Shown: positions 42,456-50,508, counted from the stretch's first letter. The stretch: 64,000 nucleotides of DNA from VRUE01 sp963748075 (GCA_963748075.1 CAVVHQ010000010.1:1-64000); one strand, 5' to 3'. The notes: generated from the letters alone by a model not told the origin. Translations and numbers: made by a program.

Positions 42456-42461
42456 GCTTGC

Positions 42462-42490
42462 TTTCTAGCAGCGGGATCCGTTATTGTCAA
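42462..42490 (-). promoter_or_regulatory. Promoter of the lipid operon
   Basis: On the minus strand TTGACA (42490-42485), a 17-bp spacer, and TAGAAA (42467-42462), 6 nt before the ATG at 42455. The -35 box lies inside the first 11-bp repeat of the operator, so a bound tetramer would block RNA polymerase. Confidence 0.6.
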
Positions 42491-42516
42491 GACACTGTCC
42501 AATGTCTGTCGATCCA
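42484..42516. promoter_or_regulatory. CarH-like operator, three 11-bp direct repeats
   Basis: TTGTCAAGACA, CTGTCCAATGT and CTGTCGATCCA follow each other with exact 11-bp period and share TGTCxA. The reverse complements all fit nTnnACAn. The block covers the -35 box of the lipid operon and the start codon of the regulator (42502), allowing repression of both. The first two repeats plus the next bases resemble the block at 42431-42453. Confidence 0.6.
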
Positions 42517-43389
42517 GGAAGACTGAATGACGTTCCCCGCCTCAGGATCGGGGAGCTCAGCCGGCGCACGGGCGTGGCGCCCGACACCCTGCGCGCCTGG
42601 GAGCGCCGCTACGGCCTGCTGCGGCCGGAGCGAAGTGACGGCGGCTTTCGCCTCTATGGACGCGAGGACGAACAGCGGGTGCAGGCGATGAAGACGCTGA
42701 TCGACTCGGGCGTCTCGGCAGCGGAGTCCGCGCGCCTCGTCGCCAGCGGTGTCCCTCCGGCGGGGGAGGTGCCGCGTGAGGCGGAGCCAATGCGCCTGCG
42801 CGAGGCGCTCGAGCGCTTCGACGAGGCCGCCGCGCATGCGATCCTCGACGCCGCGCTCACCCGGTTCACCGTGGACGGCGTCGCCGACCAGGTCGTGCTT
42901 CCGGCGATGCGCGAGATCGGGAAGCGCTGGCAGAGCGGCGAGATCTCGGTCGCCCAGGAGCACTTCGCGACGGGCGTGCTGCGCGAGCGGATGCTGGCGC
43001 TTGGCCGCAACTGGGGCGCGGGGATCGGGCCGCGGGCGCTGCTCGCCTGCCCGCCGGGTGAGCTCCATGACCTCGGCCTGGTCGCCTTCGGCGTCGTCCT
43101 TCGCGATCGGGGCTGGCGGATCACCTACCTCGGGCCGGACACGCCGATCGAGACGATCGCTCGTACCGCCGCCGATCTGAGCCCCGCGGCCATTGTGCTG
43201 GCGGCCTTGAACGCTGAGGTGTTCGAGGCGGCCGCCGATCGGATCGCCGGGCTCGCCCGTGACGCGCCGGTGCTGCTCGGCGGGGAAGGGGCCGACGCCG
43301 CCCTGGCCCGGCGGCTCGGGGCGCAGGCACTCGATCCGGACCCGGTACGGGCGGCGTTGCGGCTCGCCGCTCCCTCGTCCTGGGAATGA
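42502..43389 (+). CDS. CarH/LitR-like MerR regulator with B12 photoreceptor domain
   Basis: A 295-residue repressor. Residues 13-80 are a MerR DNA-binding domain (LRIGELSRRTGVAPDTLRAW then ERRYGLLRPERS). Residues 95-170 form the four-helix light-sensing bundle with W143-x9-E153-H154 (RWQSGEISVAQEHF), the CarH signature. Residues 180-290 form the cobalamin-binding Rossmann domain with E187-x-H189-x-x-G192 (GELHDLG), where His is the lower axial ligand. In CarH, adenosylcobalamin stabilises a DNA-bound tetramer in the dark and light breaks it apart. The ATG lies inside the operator, so autorepression is likely. It is divergent from the lipid operon. Confidence 0.9.
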   Translation: MSVDPGRLNDVPRLRIGELSRRTGVAPDTLRAWERRYGLLRPERSDGGFRLYGREDEQRVQAMKTLIDSGVSAAESARLVASGVPPAGEVPREAEPMRLREALERFDEAAAHAILDAALTRFTVDGVADQVVLPAMREIGKRWQSGEISVAQEHFATGVLRERMLALGRNWGAGIGPRALLACPPGELHDLGLVAFGVVLRDRGWRITYLGPDTPIETIARTAADLSPAAIVLAALNAEVFEAAADRIAGLARDAPVLLGGEGADAALARRLGAQALDPDPVRAALRLAAPSSWE

Positions 43390-43401
43390 CGCGGCTCGCG
43401 G

Positions 43402-44985
43402 ATGAGGAGCAGGAGCACAGCGCGCGCCGAAGCCGCCGGCGGCACGGCCGGGGTGGCCCGAAGGGCCCTGGTGACCGGAGCGACGGGTTTCATCGGAGGC
43501 CGGCTGGCCGCCTTCCTGGCCGAGCGAGGTTGGGAGGTGCGCTGCCTGGTTCGCGACCGCGGCCGGGCCACGGCTCTCGCGGAGGCGGGGATGGAGCTTC
43601 ACGAGGGAGACGTGCTCGACGCGGGCTCGCTGCACGGGGCCGGGGAGGGCGTCGAGATCGCCTACTACCTCGTGCACGCGATGGGGCGCGGCGGGGAGGG
43701 AGACTTCGAGGAGCACGAGCGGCGCGCCGCGCGCAACTTCGCCGAGATGGCCTCATGCGAGGGGATCGGCCGGGTCGTCTACCTGGGCGGGCTCGGGGAT
43801 CAACCGCAGTCCAAGCACCTGCGCAGCCGCCACCGCACCGCCCAGATTCTGGCCGAGCACGGACCCCCGCTGACCTACTTCCGCGCTGGGATGGTCGTCG
43901 GGGCGGGCAGCGAGTCCTACCGCACGCTCCGCTACCTGGTGCAGAGGCTGCCGGTGATGATCGGGCCGGCCTGGCTCGCGACCCCGACCCAGGCGATCGG
44001 GATCGACGATGTCATCTCCTATCTGGCCCAAGCACCAGATGTCCCGGAATCCGAGGGGCGGGAGGTGCAGATCGGCGGCCCCGACGTCCTCTCCTACGGC
44101 GACATGCTGGACCGCATGGCCGAGGCCCTCGGCACTCCCACCCGTCCCAGGCTGCCGGTCCCATTCCTGACGCCGTGGCTGTCCTCCCTGTGGATCGGCC
44201 TCGTCACCCCGGTCGACGCCGCCGTGGCCCGACCGCTGATCGAGGGTCTCTCCACGCCCACTAAGGTCACCGACCGCTCGGGCGCCGCGCTCTTCGACGT
44301 CGAGCCGATTCCCTTTCTCGACGCGTTGCGACGTGCGCTGGCCGATGACCCGGAGGCTCCCTCCATGGGGAAGACCGGCGTTCGCCTGCTGCATGAGGAG
44401 GTCGAGCAGTTGCCCCCAAGGGGTCCGCTGGAATCGGTCCATACCGTGGAACTGCTGCCCGGCGGGGCCGCGACCCCCGAGCCCGACCGCCGGCTGCTCG
44501 AACGCGCCGGCGATGCCTATTGGAGCTTCCTCGGCCGGCGCTTCCTGGGCCTGGTCCGGGCCGTGAGCGAGCGGGGCCGCCCGGCGGTGGTCCTCCTCCT
44601 TCGCGTGTTGGTCCTGCTGCGGTTCGGGCCGCCGCGATACGAGCGTCTCGACCGCGGCGCCTCGGTGACCTGGCCGATCGTCGATGGCCTGCTCGTCGCC
44701 CGGGAGGGACGGGGGCGGGGGTTCCTGCGTCTCACGATCGAGAGAGCCGATCGCAAGGAGGCGTCCAAGACGGCGGCGCTGAAGGCGACGATGGAGGTGC
44801 GCGACTTCTATCCCTCGCTTCGGGGCCGGGGCCGAATGGCGCCGCTCGGGACCCGGCTCTACGGCGCCACGCAGCGCCGGGTCCATCGCCTCACGACCCG
44901 CAGCTTCCTGCGCTCGCTCGGCCGACTCGACCTGCCGGGGTCAGCGGGGCCGGCCGGGCCCGGTCCTCTCCTCGGGGCTCGCTGA
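43402..44985 (+). CDS. NAD(P)H-binding YbjT-like protein with DUF2867 domain
   Basis: A 527-residue protein. Residues 20-300 are an atypical SDR (ALVTGATGFIGGRLAAFLAE, IAYYLVHAMGRG, RVVYLGGLGDQPQSKHLRSR, YFRAGMVVGAGSESYRTLRY). Residues about 380-520 resemble the DUF2867/SRPBCC-like tail of long YbjT proteins, including two hydrophobic stretches. It starts 12 bp after the CarH-like gene and is likely co-transcribed. NAD(P)-binding proteins of this kind often accompany light-controlled lipid or carotenoid clusters. Substrate unknown. Confidence 0.82.
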   Translation: MRSRSTARAEAAGGTAGVARRALVTGATGFIGGRLAAFLAERGWEVRCLVRDRGRATALAEAGMELHEGDVLDAGSLHGAGEGVEIAYYLVHAMGRGGEGDFEEHERRAARNFAEMASCEGIGRVVYLGGLGDQPQSKHLRSRHRTAQILAEHGPPLTYFRAGMVVGAGSESYRTLRYLVQRLPVMIGPAWLATPTQAIGIDDVISYLAQAPDVPESEGREVQIGGPDVLSYGDMLDRMAEALGTPTRPRLPVPFLTPWLSSLWIGLVTPVDAAVARPLIEGLSTPTKVTDRSGAALFDVEPIPFLDALRRALADDPEAPSMGKTGVRLLHEEVEQLPPRGPLESVHTVELLPGGAATPEPDRRLLERAGDAYWSFLGRRFLGLVRAVSERGRPAVVLLLRVLVLLRFGPPRYERLDRGASVTWPIVDGLLVAREGRGRGFLRLTIERADRKEASKTAALKATMEVRDFYPSLRGRGRMAPLGTRLYGATQRRVHRLTTRSFLRSLGRLDLPGSAGPAGPGPLLGAR

Positions 44986-45184
44986 CCCGGTCAGCCCCAT
45001 CATCCCGTTGTCTTTGATCGAGCCGACCTGGAAGTCGTTGATGTAGATGTGGAACGGATCCTGCTCCTCTGAGACGTTCTTGATCCGCCACTCCTCGGTG
45101 TCGTCGAGCCGGGCGTGTTCGTTGACCCGGTGGTGGTCGAACTGCTCGCCGTTGATGAAGAACCCGTTGCCGTTGCGCTCTCGG
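44941..45184 (-). pseudogene. Multicopper oxidase C-terminal fragment
   Basis: The minus strand reads NGFFINGEQFDHHRVNEHAR, DTEEWRIKNVSEEQDPFHIY and INDFQVGSI, matching the last cupredoxin domain of multicopper oxidases. Copper-ligand positions are altered (DPFHIY where HPFHIH is usual). The upstream end breaks exactly where the left arm of scar 3 starts (45185), and the 3' end overlaps the YbjT-like gene. It is a truncated, decayed gene at the island edge. Confidence 0.6.
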
Positions 45185-45377
45185 GCGCCCCGATCACGTT
45201 GTTCCGAGAAGGGCGAAAAGGGGTCGGACGCGGTATCTAGCGGGGCGCTTCGGTGAATGCGAAAGTCACGCGTTAGCAGGGCTATTTCGCCGGAAATGGC
45301 CGTGTAGAGCGCAATGTCGTGTCCCGGCCGAATCGGACTACGAAACCGAAGGTCACAGGTTCGAATCCTGTCGGGCG
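45185..45377 (+). repeat. Attachment scar 3: left arm and tRNA-Arg 3' fragment
   Basis: 45185-45332 matches the left arm of scar 2 (GCCCCGATCACG, TTCCGAGAAGGGCGAAAAGG, CGGTGAATGCGAAAGTC, CGTTAGCAGGGCTATTTCGC, TGTAGAGCG). 45333-45377 is the tRNA-Arg 3' part with one change in the anticodon stem (TCGGACTACG). The right arm is absent and the next bases differ from the other scars, as expected at the outer edge of the whole insertion. Confidence 0.78.
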
Positions 45378-45396
45378 GGTCTCTCATTCGCCTTAA

Positions 45397-46101
45397 CTGA
45401 GGGCGATTCCGGGGGAGCGTGACGCCAAAAGCGTGCCCAACGACCTCGAGAGCATCGCGGCGGTGCCCGACCGCAACGAAGCGCTGCTCGTCGAGAGCAA
45501 CGCCGACGGCGACGACCCCGATCCGAGCATCTACCTGGCAAGGTGGGATGACGACTTCGATGTCGAGATCGCCGGCTCGGTGCCCTGGCCGGAAACTCCC
45601 GAACGGCTCGTCAACGTCGAGGCCACCGCCGTCACGACCGTGGACGGAAGCGACTACTTCATCTATGCGGAGCGCGCGGAGGGGAGCGACACTACGAGGA
45701 TCAACATGACCACCGTTTCGATCGGTGGCAGCGGCGAGGTCGAGTTCGGCGATGGATGGACCTCGGCGTCCTTCACCGCGCTGAAGCCACCCGGTGCGCG
45801 TCCCGCCTCGGGCCTGGACATCGACGCCAAGGGCAACCTCTACATCTCCGCCGCCTACGACCCCGGCGATCTCGGTCCCTTCGACAGCGCCGTCTACCGC
45901 GCCGCCGCGGTCCGCGCCGGCAGAGGCGGCGCTCGGTTGGGCTCGGTGCGGCCCCCGGAGCAGCTGGCCCGCAGCTCCTCGCTCAAGATCGAGGGTGTGG
46001 CCCCGGTCGACGGCTCCTTCCCGATCTTCATCAGCGACGACGACGAGGACTACGGCGGTCTGCTCCGCCAGCTTCGGGTGGCTGGAGCCGAATCCGAGTA
46101 G
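45397..46101 (+). pseudogene. 5'-truncated beta-propeller-like protein gene
   Basis: The frame opens 20 bp after the tRNA fragment and encodes about 230 residues: DLESIAAVPDRNEALLVESN, then SGLDIDAKGNLYISAAYDPG and SDDDEDYGGLLRQLRV. It resembles the C-terminal half of a secreted esterase/phytase-like propeller protein. No signal peptide and no convincing start exist (a GTG at 45433 has no ribosome site). The 5' part was probably lost when the tRNA scar formed or the island inserted. Confidence 0.5.
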
Positions 46102-46139
46102 CGGCGCGTCGGGCGATAGACAGGGGGGAACCGAGCTAG

Positions 46140-46318
46140 TGCGTACCGGGTTAGCTCCAACCCGATCGCCGTGCGCTCGATTGGGACTTTGACCCCCGAT
46201 AACGGGGGTAAAAGCTCCAGTCGGCTGAATCGGAGCCTCAGCCCGCCGCGTCGCTGCTTTGATCGGAGGCGACCTCCCAGGCGGAGCCGTGGGTGGCCTG
46301 GAGCCAACCCGGTACGCA
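46140..46318. mobile_element. MITE-like element with 19-bp terminal inverted repeats
   Basis: The left end TGCGTACCGGGTTAGCTCC (46140-46158) and right end GGAGCCAACCCGGTACGCA (46300-46318) are inverted with one mismatch. ACCGAGCTAG flanks both sides (46130-46139 and, after two bases, 46321-46330) like a target duplication. The 179-bp body has no gene. It contains a 7-bp hairpin ACCCCCG-ATAA-CGGGGGT (46192-46209). Non-autonomous, so a partner transposase would be elsewhere. It accounts for most of the gap between 46102 and 46339. Confidence 0.65.
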
Positions 46319-46339
46319 GTACCGAGCTAGGATCGGAGC

Positions 46340-47284
46340 ATGGCTGGGTTTTCCTCCCCGCCCGATGCCTGGCCGCCTCTGCCCTACGAGGAGCTCAGGC
46401 CCACGGTCGACCATCTGCACCGCCTGGTGCAGATCGGCGGCAAGTACACGCTCGATCAGCCCTATGAGTTCAACTGGGGCAACATCGTGCTCTCGGTGAG
46501 CCCGCGCGGCTTCTCCACTCCGACGATCCACCTCGGCGAGGTGCCCTTCGACGTTGACTACGAGCTGCTCGACGATCGGGTCACGATCAACGCATCCACC
46601 GGCCGGGTCTCGATCCCGCTTGGGCCCGGGTCGGTCGCAGGCTTCTATGAGCGCTTTCTCGAGGCGGTCGCCCCCCTCGGCATCGCTCCGCTGAGGACCA
46701 CGGTCGAGCCGGAGATTCCCGATGCGCCGCCGATCGACGAGGATCGGGAGGACCGACCCTACGATCCCGCGGTGGCGCGCCGCGTGTGGGCGGCGTTCGC
46801 AAGCGCCGCCGGCGCCTTCGTCACCTGGCAGGCTCCCTACCGCGGGCACCGTCCCCCAGTGGGCATCATGTGGGGCGGATTCGATCTCTCGGCCACCCGC
46901 TACAGCGGACGGCTCGTGATGCCACCGAGCGAAAAACCGGTCTTCCAGCAGAATGGGATGTCCGGGGAGGTCGTGGCGCTGGGCTTCCACCTCGGAAGCG
47001 AGGATTCGCCGCAGGCCTCGTTCTTCGCCTACCTCAGCCCGACTCCGCAGGGCATCGAGGGCGCCGACTTTGGCGTCCAAGGGGCTGGCTGGGTTGCCGA
47101 GGCCGGAATGGCCGTCCTCCCCTGGGACGTCGTCCGGACAGCCGATGACCCGCAGGCGACCGTGATTCGGTTCGCCGATGCGATCTATGACGTGGGCGTC
47201 GAGCTCGGTGACTGGCCCGCCGGCCTGGTCGGCAGTCGCCACGACGGCTGGTACGCCAGCCGCAACCTCCTCTTCCGGCAGTAG
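46340..47284 (+). CDS. DUF5996 family protein
   Basis: A 314-residue cytosolic protein of the DUF5996 family: WPPLPYEELRPTVDHLHRLV, QIGGKYTLDQPYEFNWGNIV, WGGFDLSATRYSGR and EVVALGFHLGSEDSPQASFF. No known activity. TAGGAT lies 6 nt before the ATG and overlaps the flanking repeat of the MITE-like element, so the promoter may have been touched by that insertion. Confidence 0.82.
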   Translation: MAGFSSPPDAWPPLPYEELRPTVDHLHRLVQIGGKYTLDQPYEFNWGNIVLSVSPRGFSTPTIHLGEVPFDVDYELLDDRVTINASTGRVSIPLGPGSVAGFYERFLEAVAPLGIAPLRTTVEPEIPDAPPIDEDREDRPYDPAVARRVWAAFASAAGAFVTWQAPYRGHRPPVGIMWGGFDLSATRYSGRLVMPPSEKPVFQQNGMSGEVVALGFHLGSEDSPQASFFAYLSPTPQGIEGADFGVQGAGWVAEAGMAVLPWDVVRTADDPQATVIRFADAIYDVGVELGDWPAGLVGSRHDGWYASRNLLFRQ

Positions 47285-47313
47285 CGAACTGCCGACCTCG
47301 TCAGGCGTCGAGA

Positions 47314-47333
47314 ACCGCCCTTTCGGGAAGGAC
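47314..47333 (+). repeat. Degenerate solitary copy of the arm hairpin
   Basis: CCGCCCTTTCGGGAAGGACG resembles the CGCCCTTCCGAGAAGGGCG hairpin of the tRNA-Arg arms, followed by AGAAGCGATCGA as in AAAAGGGGTCGA. It lies between the DUF5996 gene and trpB2, outside the tRNA-bounded block. Confidence 0.4.
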
Positions 47334-47394
47334 GAGAAGCGATCGAGGGCGGAGTTGGTTGGGGCAGGGGCGGCTGCTCTCGTACAATCGCCCG

Positions 47395-48750
47395 GTGACC
47401 GCGAAGTACCTGCTGGACGAGTCTCAGATCCCGACCAGCTGGCTCAACCTGCTGCCGGACCTCCCCGGAGAGCCGCTGCCGCCGCTCAACCCCGGCACCG
47501 GAGAGCCGGCCGGGCCCGACGACCTTGCCGCGATCTTCCCGATGGGGTTGATCGAGCAGGAGGTCTCGGCCGAGCCCGAGATAGAGATCCCCGAGGAGGT
47601 GCGTGAGATCTACCGGCTGTGGCGGCCGACGCCGCTCTACCGCGCCCGCAGGCTGGAGCGCGAGCTCGATACTCCGGCGCACATCTACTACAAGTACGAG
47701 GGGGTTTCCCCGGCCGGCTCGCACAAGCCGAATACCGCGGTGGCGCAGGCCTACTACAACAAGCAGGAGGGCGTGCGCAAGCTGGCCACCGAGACCGGGG
47801 CGGGCCAGTGGGGCTCGGCGCTGGCGCTCGCCTGCCGCCTGTTCGGGCTGGAGTGCGAGGTCTTCATGGTCGGGATCTCCTACGACCAGAAGCCGTACCG
47901 TCGCGCGATGATCGAGACCTGGGGAGGGACCGTCCATCGCAGCCCATCCGAGCTGACCGATGCGGGCCGCTCACAGGCCTCGCATCCGACCGGCAGCCTC
48001 GGGATCGCGATCTCCGAGGCGGTGGAGGTCGCGGCCGGCGGCGAGGCCACCAACTACTCGCTCGGCTCGGTCCTCAACCACGTCTGCCTGCACCAGACGG
48101 TGGTCGGACAGGAGTCGATCGCGGCGCTCGAGCTTGCGGGCGAGTATCCCGACGTGGTGGTCGGCTGCGTCGGCGGCGGCTCCAACTTCGCCGGACTGGC
48201 CTACCCGTTCGTGCGGGCCAACATCCGCGAGGGCAAGCGGACCCGTTTCCTGGCCGCAGAGCCCGCCGCCTGCCCGACCCTGACCCGCGGCGCCTATGCC
48301 TACGACTTCGGCGACACGGTGGGCATGACCCCGCTGATGCCGATGTACACGCTGGGCCACGACTTCGTACCGCCGCCGATGCACGCAGGGGGGCTGCGCT
48401 ACCACGGCGACGCACCCAGTCTCTGCGCGCTGGTCAGGGAGGGGGTCGTCGAGGCGACCGCGGTCGCCCAGACGGCGGCCTTCGAGGCAGCGGTGCGCTT
48501 CGCCTCCTGCGAGGGGATCATCCCCGGCCCCGAGCCCGCCCATGCGATCAAGGCGGCGCTCGACGAGGCCGAGGCGGCCAAACAGGCGGGGGAGGAGCGA
48601 GTGATCCTGCTCGGCCTCTCCGGCCACGGCCATTTCGACATGGCCGCGTACGCCGCCTACCACGCGGGTGAGCTGGAGGACCTGGGGTTCTCGGAAGCCG
48701 AGATGCAGTCCGCCCTCGAGCGGCTGCCCGAGGCTCCGGCGATCGCCTAG
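47395..48750 (+). CDS. trpB: TrpB-like PLP-dependent enzyme (TrpB2 type)
   Basis: A 451-residue tryptophan synthase beta-like protein. PLP lysine in YEGVSPAGSHKPNTAVAQAY, the ETGAGQWGSALALACRLF cofactor loop, the VVGCVGGGSNFAGLAYPF phosphate loop and the C-terminal LGLSGHGHFDMAAY mark the TrpB2 subfamily, which can work from indole and serine without a tight TrpA. No trpA or other trp gene is nearby. Start GTG, 6 nt after TACAAT, so leaderless. Confidence 0.92.
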   Translation: MTAKYLLDESQIPTSWLNLLPDLPGEPLPPLNPGTGEPAGPDDLAAIFPMGLIEQEVSAEPEIEIPEEVREIYRLWRPTPLYRARRLERELDTPAHIYYKYEGVSPAGSHKPNTAVAQAYYNKQEGVRKLATETGAGQWGSALALACRLFGLECEVFMVGISYDQKPYRRAMIETWGGTVHRSPSELTDAGRSQASHPTGSLGIAISEAVEVAAGGEATNYSLGSVLNHVCLHQTVVGQESIAALELAGEYPDVVVGCVGGGSNFAGLAYPFVRANIREGKRTRFLAAEPAACPTLTRGAYAYDFGDTVGMTPLMPMYTLGHDFVPPPMHAGGLRYHGDAPSLCALVREGVVEATAVAQTAAFEAAVRFASCEGIIPGPEPAHAIKAALDEAEAAKQAGEERVILLGLSGHGHFDMAAYAAYHAGELEDLGFSEAEMQSALERLPEAPAIA

Positions 48751-48810
48751 GCCGGCGATCGGGCCCACGTCGTTAGGTGGCAGGCCAGCAGCTCACGCCA
48801 CGTAGGCCAG

Positions 48811-50508
48811 CTACCCGCCGCGCTCGCCGGCCGCAAGGGCCTGCGGGGCCGCCGTTGCCTCTTTGAGGTACTGATGCACGAAGGCGATCGCCATGCTGCC
48901 CTCGCCGACGGCGGCGGCGACGCGCTTCACCGGGCTAAATCGAACGTCGCCGCACGCGAAGACGCCCGGAACGCTCGTCTCCAGCAGATAGGGGTCGCGT
49001 TCCAGCGTCCAGCACCCTCTTGCGCGCATGTCGGAGCCCGTGAGCACGAAGCCGCGCGGGTCGAGGGCGATCTCGGGTGGCAGCCAGTCCGTTTCGGCAT
49101 CCGCGCCGATGAAGATGAACAGCCCGCCAGACTCAAGCCGTGACGTCTCGCCGCTCGAGGAGTCATGGACGTCGATCGCCTCGAGCGAATCGTCGCCCTG
49201 CACGCCTGCGACCTCGGTTCCGAACTTCACGTCGATGTTGGACCGGGTTGCGAGCTGGTCGACGAGATAGCGCGACATGCTCTTCTCCCCGCGGTCCCCG
49301 CGGCAGAGGATCGTCACGCTGCGCGCGTGGGTCGAGAAGAAGAGGGCGGCCTGGCCGGCGGAGTTGCCGGCTCCGACGATGTGGACATCGAGGCCATGGG
49401 TGTTGGGCGCTTCGCTCCGCGCCGCCCCGTACGAGATTCCCCTGCCCACGAGGCGCTCGAAGCCATCGATCGACAGGTGCCGCCAGGTCACCCCGCAGGC
49501 GAGGATGATCGTCCGCGCACGCAGGACGTCGCCGCCGTCGAGGTGCACCTCGCGAGTTGCGGCATCGATCCGCGTGATCGACCGGGTCACGAGGATCTCC
49601 GCGCCAAGACGCCGCGCCTGCTGCAGCGCACGGCTCGCCAGCTCGTCCCCCGAGACCCCCGATGGGAAACCCAGGTAGTTCTCGATCCGGGAGGAGGTAC
49701 CGGCCTGGCCTCCCGGCGCCTCCCGCTCGACGACGATCGTGCGCAGGCCCTCCGACGCCCCGTAGACGGCGGCGGCCAGCCCCGCGGGGCCGGCGCCAAC
49801 GATCACCGTGTCGTAATCGGCGGCGCTCGCCTCGGTGTTGACGCCGAGCAGCTCGGCGACTCGGCGAAGCTGCGGTTGCACGACGGTCTTTCCGTCGACC
49901 ACGCGCAGCACGGGCCAGTCGTCCTCGGCGGGTAGAGGGCCGCCCCACTCATCCGTCGCGTCAGGTGCGTCGGCCGTGAGCCACCTGAACGTGATCTGGT
50001 TGCGGTCCAGGAAGCGCCGCAGCTCGGCGCAGGGCGCATCCCAGCGATGCCCGACCACGATCGCGCGGGGCGGCGGCGGGTCGGCCGCGATGCTCTCCAG
50101 CCCATGTGAGCCGCCCATCCGGTAGCGCGCGAGCCTGCCGATCTCCTTGCCGACGTCCGGCGCCACGGCCGCGATGGCGTGGTAGTCGCGAGCCTCGATG
50201 CGCATGACGCGCGACCTCTCAGCCGCACGAAGGCCGGCCGGATGCGGCGTCCCGAGCACGATCGATATCTCGCCGAAGATGTCCCCGGGTTGACGCTCAC
50301 CGACGACGCGCTCGACACCGTCAATGGTCATGACCGTCTCGAGGCGCCCCTCGAGCACGGCGAAGAACGCTCGCTCGTCCCCCTCGTTGGCCGCGTAGTC
50401 GCCCGCCGCCAGGCTGAGGTCCGCCGCCGCCCGAGACAGCTGCTCGCGTTCGGGGGGGCCGAGCGCCGCGAAGACGGCGACCGCCCCGATCTCCTCCGGC
50501 GTGACCAA
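48811..50508 (-). CDS. Cyclic-nucleotide-domain fused to thioredoxin-reductase-like oxidoreductase
   Basis: A 565-residue fusion. Residues 5-125 are a cNMP-binding domain (PGDIFGEISIVLGTPHPAGL). About 145-220 is a thioredoxin-like fold without a redox CxxC (WDAPCAELRRFLDRNQITFR). From 232 comes an FAD/NAD(P) reductase (DTVIVGAGPAGLAAAVYGAS, GRGISYGAARSEAPNTHGLD, VHIVGAGNSAGQAALFFSTH, VFACGDVRFSP). The CxxC of true thioredoxin reductases is replaced (YGAARSE), so it must pass electrons to another acceptor. Start TTG, 6 nt after TATTCT. Flavin activity gated by a cyclic nucleotide is inferred. Confidence 0.88.
   Translation of the reverse strand: MVTPEEIGAVAVFAALGPPEREQLSRAAADLSLAAGDYAANEGDERAFFAVLEGRLETVMTIDGVERVVGERQPGDIFGEISIVLGTPHPAGLRAAERSRVMRIEARDYHAIAAVAPDVGKEIGRLARYRMGGSHGLESIAADPPPPRAIVVGHRWDAPCAELRRFLDRNQITFRWLTADAPDATDEWGGPLPAEDDWPVLRVVDGKTVVQPQLRRVAELLGVNTEASAADYDTVIVGAGPAGLAAAVYGASEGLRTIVVEREAPGGQAGTSSRIENYLGFPSGVSGDELASRALQQARRLGAEILVTRSITRIDAATREVHLDGGDVLRARTIILACGVTWRHLSIDGFERLVGRGISYGAARSEAPNTHGLDVHIVGAGNSAGQAALFFSTHARSVTILCRGDRGEKSMSRYLVDQLATRSNIDVKFGTEVAGVQGDDSLEAIDVHDSSSGETSRLESGGLFIFIGADAETDWLPPEIALDPRGFVLTGSDMRARGCWTLERDPYLLETSVPGVFACGDVRFSPVKRVAAAVGEGSMAIAFVHQYLKEATAAPQALAAGERGG

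Larger units (their letters stand above)
37879..45332 (+). mobile_element. Putative island C at tRNA-Arg (light-regulated lipid operon)
   Basis: A 7.5-kb segment between the second and third tRNA fragments. It carries a seven-gene minus-strand lipid operon with an SDR remnant, a divergent CarH-like regulator with a NAD(P)-binding gene, and a multicopper-oxidase fragment at the right end. Arms match islands A and B. No integrase. Boundaries are seen; horizontal origin is inferred. Confidence 0.55.

Noticed and set aside
44941..45387. Reverse-strand peptide DRIRTCDLRFRSP, also in the frame upstream of the GNAT gene at 35535-35590
   Set aside because: It is the antisense translation of the tRNA-Arg 3' fragment, a well-known source of false proteins. 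It is treated as part of the repeat.
47359..47395. Upstream start for trpB2 (GQGRLLSYNRP)
   Set aside because: Those codons cover the -10 hexamer TACAAT; the GTG at 47395 fits the leaderless pattern and the family's N-terminus.
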